A stretch of DNA of 64,000 nt. It comes from Batkoa obscura (lineage: Eukaryota > Entomophthoromycota > Entomophthoromycetes > Entomophthorales > Batkoaceae). How positions within the stretch are numbered: position 1 is the stretch's first letter; each line of letters opens with the position of its first letter. The notes beneath the pieces are model-generated. The model searched no databases. It saw nothing but the letters and a program-made list of their open reading frames with translations, and was not told the DNA's origin. The translations under genes were made by a program, and so were the position numbers. The stretch covers positions 620,001 to 684,000 of the forward strand of contig JASVEC010000029.1 of the NCBI GenBank assembly GCA_030770535.1, read 5' to 3'. Of the stretch, positions 37,470-49,301 are shown piece after piece.

Positions 37470-38561
37470 ATGGGAAGAAAACATCAATTAAAAAATAAAG
37501 TTAAATATTATGAAAAACAAATTCAAATTCAAAAACAATATGAATATGAATTTAATAATAAAATACAAAACAAAGATAAACAAGAGTATACAGTTAATGA
37601 AAGTTTACAATTATTAAGAAATAAAAGTAAAAATAAAAAGAAACTAAATAATATACATTCATGGGAAGAAATTATTAATAATAATTTTAATAATATTAAT
37701 ATTAATATTAATAATAGTTATTATTATAATAATAATTTTGATACTTTTAATAATAATAATAGTATAAATTATCAATCATTAATTGCTGGACCATCAGCTC
37801 CTAACTCATGGTTAAGTAATTCATATTCAATCTCTAATAATCAACTATTTAATATCAATAATAATAATAATAATAATAGTTTATATAATGAAATAATTAA
37901 TTTAATAAATAATAATATTTATTATACAATTATAATAATAAAAAATTATCAAAAATTAACGTTAAAAATACAACAACAATTACTACCAATAATTTTATCA
38001 AAATTAAATAATCCCAATAATTTATTATTAAATTTACATCATAATAATTATTATTTATTAGATTTTACCTTATGTAATATTAATTCAAATACATTAATTC
38101 AATTTTTAGGTAAAAAAATAGACAATAATCAACAAACTAATAAAATATTAGAGGATTGGGAAGATTATGAAGAATATGAAAATATAAATTATATGAAATA
38201 TTTATATTGTATTAAATTAAACTATTGTTTAAAAATAGATATTAAATTAATACAACATTTAAGTATACATTATAATCAATTAACTCATTTAGAATTTAAA
38301 AATACATTAAATAATTTACCTATTCATTTGATAAATAATTTAATTAATTTATTATCAGATAAATTTATTAAATTAAAATATTTAAATTTAATTAATAATC
38401 AATGGAATAATATAAATAATAATAATTTAATAATATTAAATAAATTAAATAATAATATTAATTCATTTCCAAGTTTAATTTTATTATTATTATTTGATAA
38501 TAATAATCAAGAAACAATAATTAATAATCGAAAAAAGATAAAAATAATATATCAAATATAA
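37470..38561 (+). CDS. Asn-rich protein with possible leucine-rich repeats, unknown function
   Basis: Single exon, start at the ATG in MGRKHQLKNKVKYYEKQIQI (an upstream TTG codon is not a start), 363 aa. Basic coiled-coil N-terminus, then NESLQLLRNKSK and a short conserved-looking motif AGPSAPNSWL, followed by Leu-rich segments of about 25 residues: QLTHLEFKNTLNNLPIHLIN and KFIKLKYLNLINNQWNN, like LRR units. The codons are extreme in A+T and the protein very rich in Asn and Ile, so homology is hard to see. A fungal LRR protein with a GPxxPxSW motif is my best guess. Confidence 0.6.
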   Translation: MGRKHQLKNKVKYYEKQIQIQKQYEYEFNNKIQNKDKQEYTVNESLQLLRNKSKNKKKLNNIHSWEEIINNNFNNINININNSYYYNNNFDTFNNNNSINYQSLIAGPSAPNSWLSNSYSISNNQLFNINNNNNNNSLYNEIINLINNNIYYTIIIIKNYQKLTLKIQQQLLPIILSKLNNPNNLLLNLHHNNYYLLDFTLCNINSNTLIQFLGKKIDNNQQTNKILEDWEDYEEYENINYMKYLYCIKLNYCLKIDIKLIQHLSIHYNQLTHLEFKNTLNNLPIHLINNLINLLSDKFIKLKYLNLINNQWNNINNNNLIILNKLNNNINSFPSLILLLLFDNNNQETIINNRKKIKIIYQI

Positions 38562-38594
38562 TTATTATCTTAATTCTATTAATAATATCAATAT

Positions 38595-39455
38595 TTAATA
38601 AACAAATTCTGGATTGGACTTTTTAACAACTTCAGCAATATAATTCAAGAAATAATTGACTTTAGTATAAACACCAGGATAAATATTACTACCACATTTA
38701 ATACCATAAGAAACAATACCCGTAATAATAGGTACATTAAAATTATCTAATAAAATTGGACCACCTGAATCTCCTTCACATGCATCTTTACCTTTTAAAT
38801 CACCAGCACAAAATTGACTATCTTTATTTATATTTATTTTTTTATTATTAAATATTTCATTACATTGCTGATTATTAATTAAAGGTAAACTAACTTGCAT
38901 TAATTTATTTGCAGGTTCACCTTCTTCTGAAGTTAAACCCCAACCTATAACTTTTAATTGAATATTATTATAATTATTTAAAACATCCCTAATATCATAT
39001 AATACACCCGCTTTTTGTTCAAATGGCTTATTAATTTTCCATAAAGATATATCATTTTTGGCTCTTTTTTTATCAAATTTAGGATGAACATGTACTTCGA
39101 TTATATCATAAATTATAGCTCCTTCATTTTCAGGTAAAACTTGTTGATTATATCGATTTAATACTGCTTTCCATTCCGTTATTTGATTTTGTTCAGGTGC
39201 ACAATGAGCTGCTGTTAATACCATATTACCATGAATTAAAGTACCTGCACATGAATGAGAACCATTTTCAGTTAAAGAAACCAAAAAGGAAGAATATTCT
39301 TTAGAATCTTTAACTTCTTCTCCACCAACTATTCGGAAGTTACGCTTTTTTCCACTTGAATTAAAAGTAGTTGAATCATTATTGTTAGTTGGTATTGAAA
39401 TTACTTCACTAACCAGAGTGAAGCTTATTAATGTTAAAATGGTTTTAAATTGCAT
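38595..39455 (-). CDS. Secreted trypsin-like serine protease (S1), 286 aa
   Basis: Extracellular protease of the chymotrypsin fold. Seen: signal peptide (MQFKTILTLISFTLVSEVIS), a pro-segment of about 20 residues, the activation site RIVGGEEV, CAGTLIHGNMVLTAAHC (catalytic His), KNDISLWKI (Asp), KDACEGDSGGPI (Ser), with Asp six residues before the Ser, so cleavage after Lys/Arg is expected. Last segment GIVSYGIKCGSNIYPGVYTK. All triad residues and disulphide cysteines seem present. No intron. A second member lies at 58553. Such proteases are frequent in insect-associated fungi. Confidence 0.95.
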   Translation of the reverse strand: MQFKTILTLISFTLVSEVISIPTNNNDSTTFNSSGKKRNFRIVGGEEVKDSKEYSSFLVSLTENGSHSCAGTLIHGNMVLTAAHCAPEQNQITEWKAVLNRYNQQVLPENEGAIIYDIIEVHVHPKFDKKRAKNDISLWKINKPFEQKAGVLYDIRDVLNNYNNIQLKVIGWGLTSEEGEPANKLMQVSLPLINNQQCNEIFNNKKININKDSQFCAGDLKGKDACEGDSGGPILLDNFNVPIITGIVSYGIKCGSNIYPGVYTKVNYFLNYIAEVVKKSNPEFVY

Positions 39456-42400
39456 TATTAATTATTTGTTTGGAAATAAAAGTCAAAGTAAATGAAATAA
39501 ATATGTTATTTATATTAATTATTTTTTATTATAAATCAAAATAAAGTTATTTAATAATTATAGTAATAGTAAAATTTAGAATTCAAAATTTCTACATCAA
39601 TTAATTAATTTAATTTATTTTTTATTACATAAAACTAAACTGAAGTTACTCAATTTAGTAGTTAATTTATTAATATTCTAATTTAAACATATATTTATTG
39701 AGTTTATAATAAATTTAACATTTATCAAAGTTTCTTTTAAATCTTTATTGTTTTTTATAATTATAAATGATTAATTTCTTAATATTGTTATACATTTGAT
39801 ATTTTTATTAGGATTTCTACTTTTAATTAAGATTTATACAGAATTGTTTTATAACAATAATATTTCGAGATTATCAAAGTTATTATTATTTAAATTTATC
39901 TATCTGTTAAAAAACTTAGAAATGTAATTTTTTAAATTGACAAAGAATTATTAAAGAATTGACAAATTAAAAAAATTAAAAGACAAAGTTTTTGAAAAAT
40001 AACAATGAGTTGCTTGAAATTAAAAATTTGTTAGATAAAAAAATAAACAAATAAGAATATGAAGAGGATTTCATATAAATATTAACTTTAAAATCTAATT
40101 CAATTGAAAAGAAACATTCGACATTAAACTTAATTAGTGTTTACTATTAATTTTTTAAATAAAATTTATATAGAAACTTATAAAAAGTATTAGTACTTTC
40201 AATTTAATCAAATTTAATAAAAATTTATATTATTTATTTATTCTTACGAATAAATAGTTTTATTTTCCTACAAATCCCCAAAACAATAAATCTTAAGAAT
40301 TTGAAAATCCAATTTTCAGAATTGGTGGTAAATTTTTTTAAAATGTTATCAAGTAAACCAATCATTTAAGAATTATAGAAAATTTGTTTTTAATATTCAA
40401 CCCACAATTTTAATAAACTTCATTCTTCAAAAACATATAAAAACCTCACATCTTTCATTTAAATTTTTTTTTATTGAGATAATTTTAAAGATCATTTAAT
40501 CTAAAAGTTTTTACTTTTAATTAAGTTTCAAACTGAAGATGTATTAATGGTGATGCCTTATAATTATGTCATGGAACAATGTATTAAGAGTAATTTTTAA
40601 TTTTGAGGATTAGAAAATTTATTTTTTATTGAATCAATATTAAAGGTTTAATTGTTGAGTTCGTTTGAAAGATAGATTTTATTTAACTTAGATTTACTTG
40701 AGTCTTTTCGAAGATTCGTAATGAAAAGTGATATTATTTTGATTTCTTGCTGAATTCCTTTTATTCTAATATTATTCTTTTTACAGATCGATATATTCTA
40801 TATCCTTTCGGATGTACTATGTGCATGTGATAGTTGGGAAAAACCATATCGATTACATTTAATAATTTTTATAATTACTTTTAATAAACAATTCATTTTA
40901 AAATAATCTCTTCAATTTACCTTTTTTATTGATATTTCTCTTTTTTCAATTTCTTTCGTTAAATCATTTCATTCAAACTTTATTTTTATTAAATACAAGT
41001 TAATTACTCTGTACATAAGGATTAAATAACAAGCTATAAAGGTATCTAAAAATAATTGAGTTTGAAAAGAATTTCAATGTCGTTTAATTAGTTAACGGTA
41101 TATATAGTGCATATCAATAATAGAGATATACCTTTGTTGAATGATCCTAATAGAGTAATTGAATAAATATTTATGAAATAATTCATTAGTTGATTTCAAT
41201 TTCAAAATGAAGTCTACTTGTTTCTAAGTAAGTTTAACCTCATCAATTATAATGTTTTGATAAAACAATAAAATGATAATAATAATAATAATTTTTGTAT
41301 TTATACTTATTAAATTTAAATGTATATTATAGGAATTGATTTATAATATATTACTTATTAATTCATTTATTAAACTTATGGATTATAACATGAAAGGAAA
41401 AGAAAAAAATTTAAATACTGTTAATGCTAATACAAAACCAAAATTAACTCTTAAAGATTAAGACATAATTAGTACTCTGCTCTGGTAAGTCAATTTTATA
41501 TTAAAATAATGGCTATAAAAGAACATATATTATTCAAAATAAATACTATTATTAAGTAGGAAATGCTGCTTATCAAATACATATTCGATTAAACTCGGTT
41601 ATAAAGATTTAAATAAGAGACTATAAGATATATGTAAGATGAGTTAATTAACAATAGTATTATGATAACATTCAACTATTCTATAGTATTTAAAGTGTGT
41701 GTTGTTAGTAAAGAAACACCTTCTACAACAGAAAAAACATAAATAATATTCCTAAAGGTATTAAATAATGACCTGATTTTAAAAAATAAGAAACAAGTTA
41801 ATAATAAACTACTTCATTATAAATCGTTCTATTTTTTACTTTATAAATTAATAAATAAATGTTTATAATCTTTACTATTACATTAATTCATAAGCCTATA
41901 TTATATAATTCCGGAGAATTAATGGCTTATATAATATGAATCAATTATTTACTATTTTATTTTTCAATTTTTCTTTTAATTTAAAAAAAAAATAGTTGCT
42001 TTCTATTAAGTAGGTAATTATAAATACTTCAATAATACAATTATTTACCTAACATTATGGAATTTAAAGTATTTAATATCAAATTAGTAGCTTTTATTAA
42101 GTATCATAAAAGAAGTATATGTATTCTTTATACTAAGGAAATTTGTATATAATTTTCTATGAAGTTTTATTTATAGACAATGGTTGTTATCTATAGATAG
42201 AAACGGATTATTATCAAAGTATCGGAGTTGATTGTTATAATAAAAATTGTGTTAATTTATTTTTAACTTTTATATTAAAAATAATAAATTCCACATAAAT
42301 GATTTAAAATTCGATAAAATTCGATAAAATTCGATAAAATTCAATTATTATTTAATATAAAAATAATGTATTTATGTATTTAATATAAAAAACTCACCTT

Positions 42401-42677
42401 TTTAAATGTAAAATTATATATAACTATTGTTAAAAGAATACTACTAATAAAAAATATATAATATTTTATAGTCTATGTATTAAAAGTAACAGATTAATAA
42501 CAATAACAATGACATCAATAGATATTTAAACCATTTAATTCTATTGGTGACATCATTTTAATTATAGGGTTTAGAATAACTTTTACAGTTGAAAGATAAA
42601 ACTCTAATTTTATAAATTAACTTCAATATACCTTTTGCATTAATAAATTATTAGAACAATAAAAGTAAAATATCAGA
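39456..42677. other. Non-coding stretch, 3.2 kb
   Basis: Largest stretch without a gene in the window. I scanned both strands for spliced or short frames and found only tiny accidental ones (for example near 40556 and 41386). It has a 10-bp minisatellite at 42306-42342 and short AT repeats. No tRNA, rRNA or element copy seen. Confidence 0.5.
42306..42342. repeat. Minisatellite, unit AAAATTCGAT
   Basis: About 3.7 perfect tandem copies of a 10-bp unit in non-coding DNA. Confidence 0.9.
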
Positions 42678-44263
42678 ATGGAAACTAAGATGGGGAAAGA
42701 AGTAGCGGAAATTAATGAATTAACCCATGAGTTTACACCTAAACAATATGAGTTACCAATACCAGGAACAGAAGGCAAATTATTTGATCAAAAAAATATT
42801 TTAAAAAATATTCATTTTTATATTAAAACGGGGCTTGTTATAATTATGTTTATATTTTCAGCTATTGTTATTAATTCATTACAAATCATATGTTTACCAT
42901 TAGCTTTATTTAATCGAAAAAAATTTGATAATATAATTCATTTTACTCAACAATTATTTGGTATATCTATGGTTGCTTTTCATCAACTTTTTGCACCTAC
43001 TAGTTTTATTTTATATAAAGATAGTTCCATTGAAGAATCTTTATATTCTCAAACTCCTTTAGATCCTGCATCAATTGATTCACCTGAAGATTATAAAACG
43101 AAATTAAATTTACCAGAGAGATTATTACTCATTTGCAACCATCAAGTAATTATTATTTTAAACTTAAAAATTATTATATTATATTATATTATATTATATT
43201 ATATTATATTATATTAATTAAATGATTTTTTTTAGCTTTATTCTGATTGGATTTATATATGGTATAAAATTGAATATTTGATTTAAATGAAGATAATTTA
43301 TATTATTTAGGTGTTTTTCTTATTTTGCTAGAAGACATGGAGATTTAAAAATTATATTAAAAAAAAGTTTAGCCAAGATACCAGTATTTGGATGGTAAGA
43401 ATAAATAAAATAAAATATAAATAAAATAAAATATTTAATATAAATTATTATTTTAGGGTAAATTATAATAAATTCAATTAAATAATACAGTAGAATATTA
43501 ATAAGAATTATTATAAATAGGGTATGTGGTTTTTTGATTTTATATTTTTAGAACGTAATTGGACAAAAGATGAATTTAGTTTTATGAAACATATGAAGAA
43601 ATTAAATCAATCTATTAAACCAATGTGGCTATTAATCTTTCCAGAAGGTACTACATTAACTGGAGATACAAGATATAAATCTAAAATATTTGCTGAAAAA
43701 AATGGTTATGTAATTATTATTATTATATCTTATTATTATATATTATTATCTATTATATATTATATTTAACTAATATATTATTTAATATTTAGGAAACTTA
43801 TAAGCATGTATTATTACCTAGAAGTCTTGGATTATTTAAATGTATTGAATCTTTAAAAGAAAGTGTAGAATATATTTATGATATAACTATTGGTATACCT
43901 GGAGTAAAAGCAGGTGAATCTCCACAATATATTTATACATTAGCTTTAATGTATGTAATTGGATTAAATCCTCAACAAATTCATATACATATACGTCGAT
44001 TTAAATTAAATGAAATACCTATTGATGAAGATGAATTTGGTAATTGGCTACGACTTAGATGGAAAGAGAAAGATGAATATTTAGATCATTTTTATAAACA
44101 CGGTTGTTTTCATGCTGATGTACAACATCAACCTTCAATTATTAATGTTTCTTTAAGACATTTTTTTGAAATTTTTCAAATTCCAATACTCTTTTTAACT
44201 TGGGTTATTATTATAATTTTATTTTATTATATTATTATACCCATTTATAATCAAATTTTTTAA
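42678..44263 (+). CDS. Lysophospholipid acyltransferase (LCLAT1/AGPAT5-like), with a 1-nt micro-exon
   Basis: Membrane acyltransferase that re-acylates lysophospholipids. Model: join(42678..43145,43236..43261,43311..43394,43457..43457,43521..43709,43793..44263), 412 aa. Seen: two N-terminal hydrophobic helices, NHQLYSDWIYIW (the HX4D active site, split by intron 1), KIPVFGWGMWFFDFIFLERN, the acceptor motif LIFPEGTTLTGDTRYKS, VLLPRSLGLFKC, and C-terminal TM segments (ILFLTWVIIIILFYYIIIP). Keeping GWGMWFF in frame needs two adjoining normal introns (62 and 63 nt) with a single G between them. Without it the frame breaks inside a conserved block. Introns contain TATAT-type repeats. Confidence 0.88.
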
Positions 44264-44547
44264 TTTTAAAATTATATTGAAATTTATATAAAATAAATAA
44301 TAAATTTTATTTAATTTTTTTAAATTAATTTAAATTTCATTTATATTTTATAATTTTATAAAATTATATTATCTTATTTTATTATAATTACTTTTTTGAA
44401 TGAATCTTTAATACTTAATATATAATATTTTTAATAATTAATATTTTTAATTTTAATTTTTGTTTTAAAAGTCTAATTTTTTTGTACATTTATTTTATAC
44501 AAAAGAGTGATTTATTTATCTTATAATTAGATTTTCATTTAGATAGA

Positions 44548-46087
44548 TTAGTTCTTTTTAACCAATTTAAGTAAGGCTTCAGTAGAAAGAGATTTTGGAC
44601 GTTCAAGTGGTAAACCTAAAGCACGATCCCAAATAAGTTGAGATAATACACCAAGGGCACGTGATACACCAAATAATACGGTATAATAATCTTGTTCAAC
44701 AAGTCCATAATGTTGTAATAAGACACCAGAATGGGCATCAACATTTGGCCATGGGTTCTTAGTTTTACCATGTTCAGTTAAAATACCTGGTACTAAGTTA
44801 TAAAGTTTGCTAACTAATTGGAACATTGGGTCTTCTGGTAAATGTTTAAGAGCAAATTCACGTTGACAGGTATATCTTGGATCAGTTTTACGTAAAACAG
44901 CATGACCATAACCTGGTACAACTTGACCAGATTTAAGAGTAGACCAAATATAATCCTTAATAGTTTCATCACTGGCATCATTACCAACTTGAGCTTGCAT
45001 TTTTTGAGTCCAACGGAGAACTTCTTGGTTAGCAAGACCGTGGAGTGGACCAGCTAAACCATTAAGACCAGAAGCGAAAGAAAGGTAAGGATCAGAAAGA
45101 GCGGAACCAACTAAATGAGTAGTATGAGCAGATACATTACCACCTTCATGATCACTATGAATGGTTAAGTATAAACGCATAAGTTCAACGAAATCTTTGT
45201 TTTGAGAGAAACCTAAAAGTTTAGCTAAATTGTGACCATAATCAGCATCAAGGTCAATTTCAGCTAATTTACCATTCTTATAAACATTTTGGTAAATACG
45301 ACCAGCAACATTTGGAAGTTTAGCAATAAGATCCATGGAATCTTCATAAGCAAAATCCCAATATTTAGATTTATGGATACCTTGTTGATAAGCTTTGGCA
45401 AATTTACTATCATGTTGGAGAGCAGTAACAGCAAGGGAGAACTGAGACATTGGGTGTAAAGTTTTTGGTAAAGAATCAATAAGCTCTTCAACAAATTTTG
45501 GAATTTCAGAACGAGCAGCCCATTCTTTAGAAAGAGCGCGAGTTTGAGAAGCAGTTGGTACTTCACCAGTTAACAATAACCAGAAAAGAGATTCTGGTAA
45601 TGGTTCAGAACCACCTTCAGCAGCTGGAAGTTTTTGTTGGCATTCTGGGATGGTATAACCACGGAATCTAATACCTTCTTCAGCATCTAATACTGAACCT
45701 TCCCAGATCATACCTTTGATGCCACGCATACCACCATAAGCCTATATTTAATTAACATTTATTTAAATAAATTATATAATTTAACTTACCATATCTACAG
45801 TGACTTCACCTAAGGATTTGGATCCATACTCAGCTTTAACATGCTTTACTTCAGCTTGTTTTTCAGGGATAATCTCAGCGAGTCTATCTTTTAAGCCCTA
45901 ATGTATGGTTAGTTATTATAAATATAAGTTAAATATAAGTTAAATATAAACTTACTGAAGCAGAGGCAGAAGAATAAAAACGAGATGGGATAGCAGAGCG
46001 GGTAGCGCAATTCTAAATATAAAGATAAGTTAAGCACGATAATTGTGAATGAAATATTACCTTAAATAAAGAAACTAAACGAGTCAT
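44548..46087 (-). CDS. CIT1: Citrate synthase, mitochondrial
   Basis: Condenses acetyl-CoA and oxaloacetate in the TCA cycle. Model: complement(join(44548..45741,45790..45897,45956..46012,46061..46087)), 461 aa. The first two exons encode a presequence rich in Arg/Ser ([20 protein letters not shown]). Mature part: [40 protein letters not shown], and the active site: His in [20 protein letters not shown], His in [15 protein letters not shown], Asp in [14 protein letters not shown]. All catalytic residues are kept. There is no peroxisomal targeting tripeptide at the C-terminus (ends LKLVKKN). Introns are only at the 5' end, a common trait of highly expressed fungal genes. Confidence 0.97.
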
Positions 46088-46865
46088 TTAATTTTATATT
46101 AAAAAAAACGTTTCGTTTTTGATATTTCATCTTTTATATTTTTTTCATAATCTAATGAATTTTAAATTAACCAATCATACTCGGAGTATGGAATTTGCAT
46201 TTGGTTATCTGATTCGCCTACTATCACCGTTCATTCCACTATATTCTTTTTTGGATGGTTAATTATTTAGCTTTTTAAATGCATAGCTAATATTTCATTA
46301 AATCAAACTTTCAATATCAGTCATGAGCCTTTAAATCCTATTAAGCATAATAAAGCACTTAAGTCTAGTTTTATAACAATAAACTAAAGGCAGTCGTCTC
46401 CGACTTATCTTTGAACATTGATAATATTTAAGTCACGTTATTTTTTCGGTTTAAAACTAGGAAAAATGGGTGATTTGAATGTAATAGCCAATAACATTAC
46501 TTTCTTTTCTAGTTTGGGGAAAGAAAATTTTAATAGTTTATCCAATAAATTATGGATGCCTCTATCTGATGTCATAAAAAGTAGATTTTCTTGAGTTCAC
46601 GTCTTAAAAAATCCTTTAAAAATTGCAATTTCAATTTCTTAAATTAATTTTTCAATCAAAATTAAACTAAAGGATCTGCCCAAAGTAATAAATGCGAAAA
46701 TGATGGTAATTTTAAGTCCAATTGAAGTTAGAAAAAACAGGATTTCTTTTGGAATTAAATTAAGGTTATTATGGAGTTTTACTGTTAGAATGAAATCATG
46801 AATAGTATAAAATAAAGCGTCAATAGTTAACAAAGTTCTTTCTTTAAAATTGTATTAAGATAAAG
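46088..46865. other. Intergenic region between divergent CIT1 and CMC4, 778 bp
   Basis: Two mitochondrial genes are divergent across this region. A 42-codon ATG frame on the plus strand (46466-46594) and a 64-codon minus frame lacking an ATG (46639-46833) are present; neither can be supported as a gene. Confidence 0.45.
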
Positions 46866-47097
46866 ATGTCTGAGGTAATAATTATTGACAATATAAAATT
46901 TGATTAATGAATATAACTAGTATTAGAAATCCAATAAAAATTTGTGTCAAAAAGAAGCTTGTCAATTACAAACTTGTTTACAAAATAAACAATATCAAGA
47001 AGCTAAGTGTCAAGAATATATTACTGCTTTAAAAGAGTGTTGCAAAAAAATTTTAGATGAAGGAAAAACTTCCACTTGTTGTCCAAAAAAATTGTAA
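46866..47097 (+). CDS. CMC4: Twin-CX9C mitochondrial protein CMC4, 59 aa
   Basis: Small intermembrane-space protein imported by the Mia40 disulphide relay, linked to cytochrome oxidase. Model: join(46866..46874,46927..47097). Exon 1 holds only MSE, ending at a GTAATA donor; exon 2 gives KSNKNLCQKEACQLQTCLQN, KQYQEAKCQEYITALKECC, ending TSTCCPKKL. The CQKEAC start, the two CX9C pairs and the closing CC-P motif match yeast Cmc4 closely. At 59 aa it is easily missed. Convergent with the FANCE-like gene. Confidence 0.92.
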
Positions 47098-47298
47098 TAG
47101 TAGCTATGAAGATTGTAACCTTTTATTAAAGTATTCAACCCACTGTTTAACTTTACCCTTGTGAACCTATGTATTATTACTAAGATTGAGTATATGATAA
47201 AATTATTATGTTAATAAAATATGTAGCTTTAATAAGTCTGTTTAAATATATTCTAGAAATAGTAGAAATTAAAGATAAAGACACTCAAATAACTATAA

Positions 47299-48490
47299 TT
47301 AATATTTATTGATTTCTTTTAAAAGAGATCTTTTGAGATAAGTTTGATTTTTGTTAACAATATTGACCACTTTAATTTTAAGCTCCTCGCTTAGCTTAAA
47401 TAAGGTATTTTTTAGAATGGATAAAAGTAAATTGGAAAGCTTGATATTCTTATTGATTTGTAATGATTCATTAGCTATTAAGTTTAATAAGCCTAAACTA
47501 GCCTTTGAATTTAATTTATAATTTAGCTTCATTAATATGAATTGAAATAATGATAACATTATATCATCGGTAATACTAACCTTATCACTCCCGCAATGAG
47601 TAATCTCTCTTTATTTGTGTTAGTACAAAATTTTAAATATAAATAATATTACTCAATAAGCTTTTCAAAATGAGATTCGTTATATGCGAATGTCATTGCT
47701 TTACTTATGATATCAAATGTTTGTTCATCTAAAAAAAAATTAGATGAAATTTAGGCAAACAGTCGAAATTATATTACTTAATTTCTTATTAAGGATCATA
47801 GGAAGAATGATACCATTAATTGAACATAGTGGTCGTTGATTAAAGAGCTGATTTAAGCAATGAATTAAATCTCTAGGATACATCACTTGTTTAAAAAACT
47901 TTTAAAAGTTTAGTTTAGATTAAGTAAATCTTTAAATCGAGATTACTTTTGGTAATAAAATTGTAGCAATTAAACTTTCAAACTCAAGGTTAGAAAGTTC
48001 AGCCTTATCTAAGAATAATTGACATGCCTCCAAAACAATCTCTTCATCCATAGATTCCCATTTAAGTTCTATTAAATAGTTCTATAAAAATATAACTTGA
48101 TGTACGTTTATAATAAATTATCCTACTTTAAATTCGGGGCAGTTTAAAAACTTTGAAAATAAAACTTTAAAATTTTTCATTTTCATTTCATCGTTTGTAT
48201 TAGTTAGTAGCTTCAATTTCTCTAAGGCTTTTTTTTTAAGATAGTCATTTTATATTTATAAATAAAAAATAATTACTAAGTTCACATTCATTTTTAGATT
48301 TTGAATTGTCAACTTCAGTCACATCTGCCTTTTTAAATTTTTTAGGTTGTTGAATATTTGCAGCGTATAAAAAGTTAAAGATATTAATTGTCAATATTGG
48401 TTTAGACTTTAAAAGGATATAATCAATGGGGATTGCGTTTGAATATGTGTATTTTTTGCTCGTACTATTTGAACTCGTTTCATTTAAATT
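47299..48490 (-). CDS. FANCE-like Fanconi anaemia core protein, 5' end unresolved
   Basis: FANCE joins the Fanconi core complex to FANCD2 in DNA crosslink repair. Exons seen: complement(join(47299..47608,47653..47728,47778..47898,47947..48081,48127..48227,48277..>48490)); all junctions keep frame. The protein is helical throughout: MDEEIVLEACQLFLDKAELS, NQRPLCSINGIILPMILNKK, ESHFEKLIEEITHCGS. The C-terminus NIKLSNLLLSILKNTLFKLS and IVNKNQTYLKRSLLKEI lines up with the end of human FANCE (SxKFAKL..., NTTFLRKSLQAAL). No in-frame ATG is found in the most 5' exon, so at least one short exon upstream is missing. Sequence is divergent; family call moderate. Confidence 0.65.

Positions 48491-49301
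<811 letters not shown>

Noticed and set aside
41220-41470. Possible two-exon small gene (ATG at 41225, later ATG at 41379)
   Set aside because: First frame stops before the donor-like site and the second is only 28 codons.
46466-46594. 42-codon ATG frame between CIT1 and CMC4
   Set aside because: Could be a small protein but has no match or splice partners that I can support.
46639-46833. 64-codon minus-strand hydrophobic ORF next to CMC4
   Set aside because: Begins at TTG with no in-frame ATG before a stop, and no family recognised.
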